Shown: one piece after another, positions 61,821 through 64,000 of the stretch
How positions within the stretch are numbered: position 1 is the stretch's first letter
Layout of the letters: every line of letters starts with the position of its first letter
Assembly (NCBI GenBank): GCA_965216945.1
Contig: CBDCGU010000003.1
Coordinates: forward strand, 3,596,001 to 3,660,000
DNA: 64,000 bases
Direction of reading: 5' to 3'
Source of the DNA: DATHZQ01 sp965216945
GTDB taxonomy: Bacteria > Actinomycetota > Acidimicrobiia > Spongiisociales > UBA5794
Program-made: the position numbers and the translations under genes
The notes under the pieces: generated by a model
The model's database searches: none
What the model was told of the DNA's origin: nothing
What the model saw: the letters and a program-made list of their open reading frames with translations, nothing else

Positions 61821-62930
61821 TCAGCCGCCGGGTGGGTCCGGGCCGATGGGTGGTTGGAGTCGCCGGCGTTGCGGGGGTGTGTCGGGGTCGATGCGGTAGC
61901 CGGCGCCGTGGATGGCGACGTGGTGGTGGTACCAGCACACGGTGGTGAGGTTGTCGGGGTGGTGGTCGCCACCGTCGGCTCGGTGGCGGACGTGATGTGG
62001 TTCGAGCCGGTAGCGGCTGCGGCAGCCGTCGATCGTGCAACCGCCGTCGCGCCAGGCGACATGTCGCCTCGTGGCGGGAGGAATGGCGCGGGAAGCATGA
62101 GATGAGGTCAGGCCCGCCTCGGTCTGCACGATCACCTGGACGGCCCCGGTGCAGAGGATGCGGTCGAGCGTGCCGGGCCCGACCTTGGGACCGAACTCCA
62201 CCTCGGCTCCGGCTTCACCCGAAGTGTCGGCGGCGAGGGCGCCGTCGACGAACACGGTCACCAACGGATCCGCCGAGCGCGAGGCGGTCGCGGGCTCGTA
62301 GATGGAGTCCTGGGCGATCGAGACCAACGCGTTCGCCATCCGCAGCCGTTTGTGCAGTTTGGGGCCGGGAAGGTCGTTGAACTGGTCGGCGCGCTGTTGC
62401 AGTGCCTTTTCGAAGATGCGAGCTTCGAACCCGGGCAGCTGGCCCCAGAATCTGGCAGCTGTGTGATCGAGGGTGGGTTGGATCGCCACGAACTGCTCCA
62501 GAAACACGTCCCGCTCATCGCGACTCGTCGTGCGGCGCTGGCGGGCACCCAGGCGGGCCACTCCGTTGAGGTCGAACCCGGCCGAGTGCTCGAGCACCTC
62601 GTCGGTGGCGCCGGTGCCGGCGAGTTTGACGGTGGCGATGCAGCGATCGACGGTGACGTCACCCAGCGTCAACGGCTCAACCAGTTCGGGTCGCTCTGAG
62701 GAGGCCGCTGCGAGGGTCAACAGATCCCGAGCAGTGCGGTGGGTGACGTCGAGTTTGGCGGCGGTCCACTCGACCATCGACCGGGAGCCGTCCTGTTGAG
62801 TGACCTGGCCGGCATCCAGCAGTCGCAGCGCCTCGGCCTGCTGGGCCCTCACCTGGGCGATCAGCGACTCACCCTCGGCGAGGACCTGCTCGAGGTGATC
62901 GACCGTCACGGTGTCAGGAATCGATTGCAT
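61821..62930 (-). CDS. DUF222/HNH (13E12-repeat-type) protein
   Basis: 369 residues from the ATG at 62930. The N-terminal DUF222 region has VEWTAAKLDVTHRTARDLLTLAAAS and GDVTVDRCIATVKLAG. The C-terminal HNH nuclease motif is YRLEPHHVRHRADGGDHHPDNLTTVCWYHHHVAIH, with HH, N and H. This family is present in many copies in Actinobacteria such as the mycobacterial 13E12 repeat group. Often mobile-like; function is not settled. Nothing here shows target sites or transposition. Confidence 0.88.
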   Translation of the reverse strand: MQSIPDTVTVDHLEQVLAEGESLIAQVRAQQAEALRLLDAGQVTQQDGSRSMVEWTAAKLDVTHRTARDLLTLAAASSERPELVEPLTLGDVTVDRCIATVKLAGTGATDEVLEHSAGFDLNGVARLGARQRRTTSRDERDVFLEQFVAIQPTLDHTAARFWGQLPGFEARIFEKALQQRADQFNDLPGPKLHKRLRMANALVSIAQDSIYEPATASRSADPLVTVFVDGALAADTSGEAGAEVEFGPKVGPGTLDRILCTGAVQVIVQTEAGLTSSHASRAIPPATRRHVAWRDGGCTIDGCRSRYRLEPHHVRHRADGGDHHPDNLTTVCWYHHHVAIHGAGYRIDPDTPPQRRRLQPPIGPDPPGG

Positions 62931-63340
62931 GGCCGACAACGTACAACCCGGGTGTGACAGAAACCGTTGCAGGAGAACGGCTACGGGGGAACGCCCACAC
63001 CGCGTCGCGTGCAGCGAGCCATCGCCGCTCCGTGTCTGGAACCGGTCTGCTACTCAGCGAGCCTCGATCCGCTTCACGACGTCATCGATGTCAACCGGAC
63101 CGTCCGCCCGCACACCCAGGCCCGGTCCACGCCGAGGGGACCGAGCGCGGCCAGCCGCTCGAGCGCCGCCAGCACCGTTGACCGCTCTTGTTGTCGTCGC
63201 CGTTTCCTCCACGCCGCCACGACCGCGAGCAAGCCCGGGGCGTCTACCGAGGAAGACACGTCGCCAAGTGCGCACCCCGCTCAGCCAGCCTGACCACCCC
63301 TTGTACACTGGAAGGACACTCAGGAATCCAGGAGCTCGAC
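62931..63340. other. 410-bp gap between the HNH gene and pdxS
   Basis: No confident gene. On the minus strand one frame (63074-63259) has a helical-looking stretch (AAWRKRRRQQERSTVLAALERLAALGPLG), and the -1 frame continues in a plausible ending (ADGPVDIDDVVKRIEAR, stop at 63054), so a frameshifted small gene is possible. The right part holds the pdxS ribosome-binding site (GGAG, 63330-63333) and a weak TACACT -10 (63304-63309). Confidence 0.4.
63054..63259 (-). pseudogene. Possible frameshifted small protein gene
   Basis: An ATG at 63259 opens a 61-residue frame with MSSSVDAPGLLAVVAAWRK and a basic RKRRRQQER segment, then LAALERLAALGPLGVDRAWV. The frame soon turns into low-quality sequence, while the adjacent frame gives GPVDIDDVVKRIEAR before a stop at 63054. 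A single frameshift would join them. No family recognised; it could also be a chance pattern. Confidence 0.25.
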
Positions 63341-64000
63341 ATGTCCGACGCACCCATCGAACGCGGTACCGATCGAGTCAAGCGTGGCTTGGCGGAGATG
63401 CTCAAGGGCGGCGTGATCATGGACGTCGTCGATGCCGAGCAGGCCAAGATCGCCGAGGAGGCAGGCGCCGTCTCGGTCATGGCGCTGGAGCGCGTGCCCG
63501 CCGATATTCGCGCCGCGGGCGGCGTTGCGCGCATGGCCGATCCGGGCAAGGTCGAGGAGATCATCAACGCGGTGTCCATCCCGGTCATGGCGAAGTCCCG
63601 CATCGGTCACTTCGTCGAGGCGCAGGTGCTGGAGTCGCTCGGGGTCGACTACATCGACGAGTCCGAAGTGCTGACGCCCGTCGACGACAACCACATCGAC
63701 AAGTGGAACTTCACCGTGCCATTCGTGTGCGGTGCCAAGGACCTCGGTGAGGCGTTGCGCCGCATCGGTGAGGGTGCCGCGATGATCCGTACCAAGGGTG
63801 AGCCGGGCACGGGCAATGTGGTCGAGGCCGTGAAGCACATGCGGATGATGAACGCCCAGATCCGCCGGCTGACCACGCTCGACGACAACGAGCTGATGGG
63901 TGCGGCCAAGGAGCTGCGGGCGCCCTACGACCTCGTGCGGGAAGTGGCCGAGACGGGCAAGCTCCCGGTGGTCAACTTCGCCGCCGGCGGCATCGCCACG
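63341..64000 (+). CDS. pdxS: Pyridoxal 5'-phosphate synthase PdxS subunit, 3' end cut by window edge
   Basis: 220 codons from the ATG at 63341 (GGAG, 63330-63333), open at base 64000. Motifs: KRGLAEMLKGGVIMDVVDAEQAKIAEEAGAVSVMALERVPADIR, IPVMAKSRIGHFVEAQVLESLGVDYIDESEVLTP with the catalytic Lys of MAKSRIGH, and TKGEPGTGNVVEAVKHMR, where the second Lys acts. Makes PLP from ribose-5-phosphate, glyceraldehyde-3-phosphate and PdxT-derived ammonia. Its place after the PI/PIM operon matches other Actinobacteria; pdxT is expected outside the window. Confidence 0.95.
   Translation, partial: MSDAPIERGTDRVKRGLAEMLKGGVIMDVVDAEQAKIAEEAGAVSVMALERVPADIRAAGGVARMADPGKVEEIINAVSIPVMAKSRIGHFVEAQVLESLGVDYIDESEVLTPVDDNHIDKWNFTVPFVCGAKDLGEALRRIGEGAAMIRTKGEPGTGNVVEAVKHMRMMNAQIRRLTTLDDNELMGAAKELRAPYDLVREVAETGKLPVVNFAAGGIAT

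Noticed and set aside
61821..62930. Homing endonuclease or mobile element with defined ends
   Set aside because: HNH motif is present, but no terminal repeats, target duplication or interrupted host gene can be seen.
62931..63340. tRNA or riboswitch before pdxS
   Set aside because: No cloverleaf, T-loop motif or known riboswitch core could be recognised.

Overview
The window is high-GC, gene-dense DNA with short gaps and many start/stop overlaps (ATGA, GTGA, TTGA). Mycothiol synthase (mshD), a phosphatidylinositol-mannoside operon (PI-phosphate synthase, acyltransferase, PimA) running towards pdxS, a DUF222/HNH protein and an LPXTG wall protein all point to Actinomycetota. A deep lineage such as Acidimicrobiia is my guess; that rank is not proven by the sequence. 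I saw no tRNA, rRNA, CRISPR array, insertion sequence or integrase.

Layout. 1-2.9 kb: a repeat-rich surface protein (cut by the window edge) divergent from a collagen-like protein. 2.9-9.2 kb: an AAA ATPase with an altered P-loop, a four-CBS protein, a compact OLD-type ATPase/Toprim protein and a TetR-ABC exporter operon. 9.3-15.6 kb: acylphosphatase, 2TM protein, SGNH hydrolase, EEP nuclease, glycosyltransferase plus hexapeptide acyltransferase, and an S9 peptidase. 15.6-28.5 kb: a long minus-strand run containing a soluble-adenylyl-cyclase-like protein (two cyclase domains, AAA ATPase, TPRs), a large membrane protein, a lipase, a VOC protein, YhhN, an M20 peptidase, DDAH and a secreted EEP protein.

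28.7-40.2 kb is the most coherent pathway. It holds tryptophan 2,3-dioxygenase, a kynureninase-like PLP enzyme, a benzoate/2-aminobenzoate-CoA ligase, a fused FAD-monooxygenase/old-yellow-enzyme protein of the 2-aminobenzoyl-CoA monooxygenase/reductase type, an acyl-CoA dehydrogenase, an enoyl-CoA hydratase-family protein, an SDR and a RidA-family enamine deaminase. Together they suggest tryptophan -> kynurenine -> anthranilate -> anthraniloyl-CoA -> dearomatised, deaminated, beta-oxidation-like breakdown. Kynurenine formamidase is not visible. A secreted M23-like/FG-GAP protein with a very strong terminator lies inside the cluster.

40.2-47.2 kb: a second repeat-rich surface protein with an LPFTG sorting signal, paralogous to the one at the left edge, then TrpB2, a Flp-type pilin, a patatin, MshD and a small zinc-ribbon membrane protein. 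47.3-64 kb: thrS, an MMPL/RND lipid-type transporter with a coupled partner, citrate synthase (opposite strand), the PI/PIM operon, a crotonase-family protein and acyl-CoA ligase, two nucleotidyltransferase-fold proteins, an Asp-nucleophile alpha/beta hydrolase, a DUF222/HNH protein and the start of pdxS.
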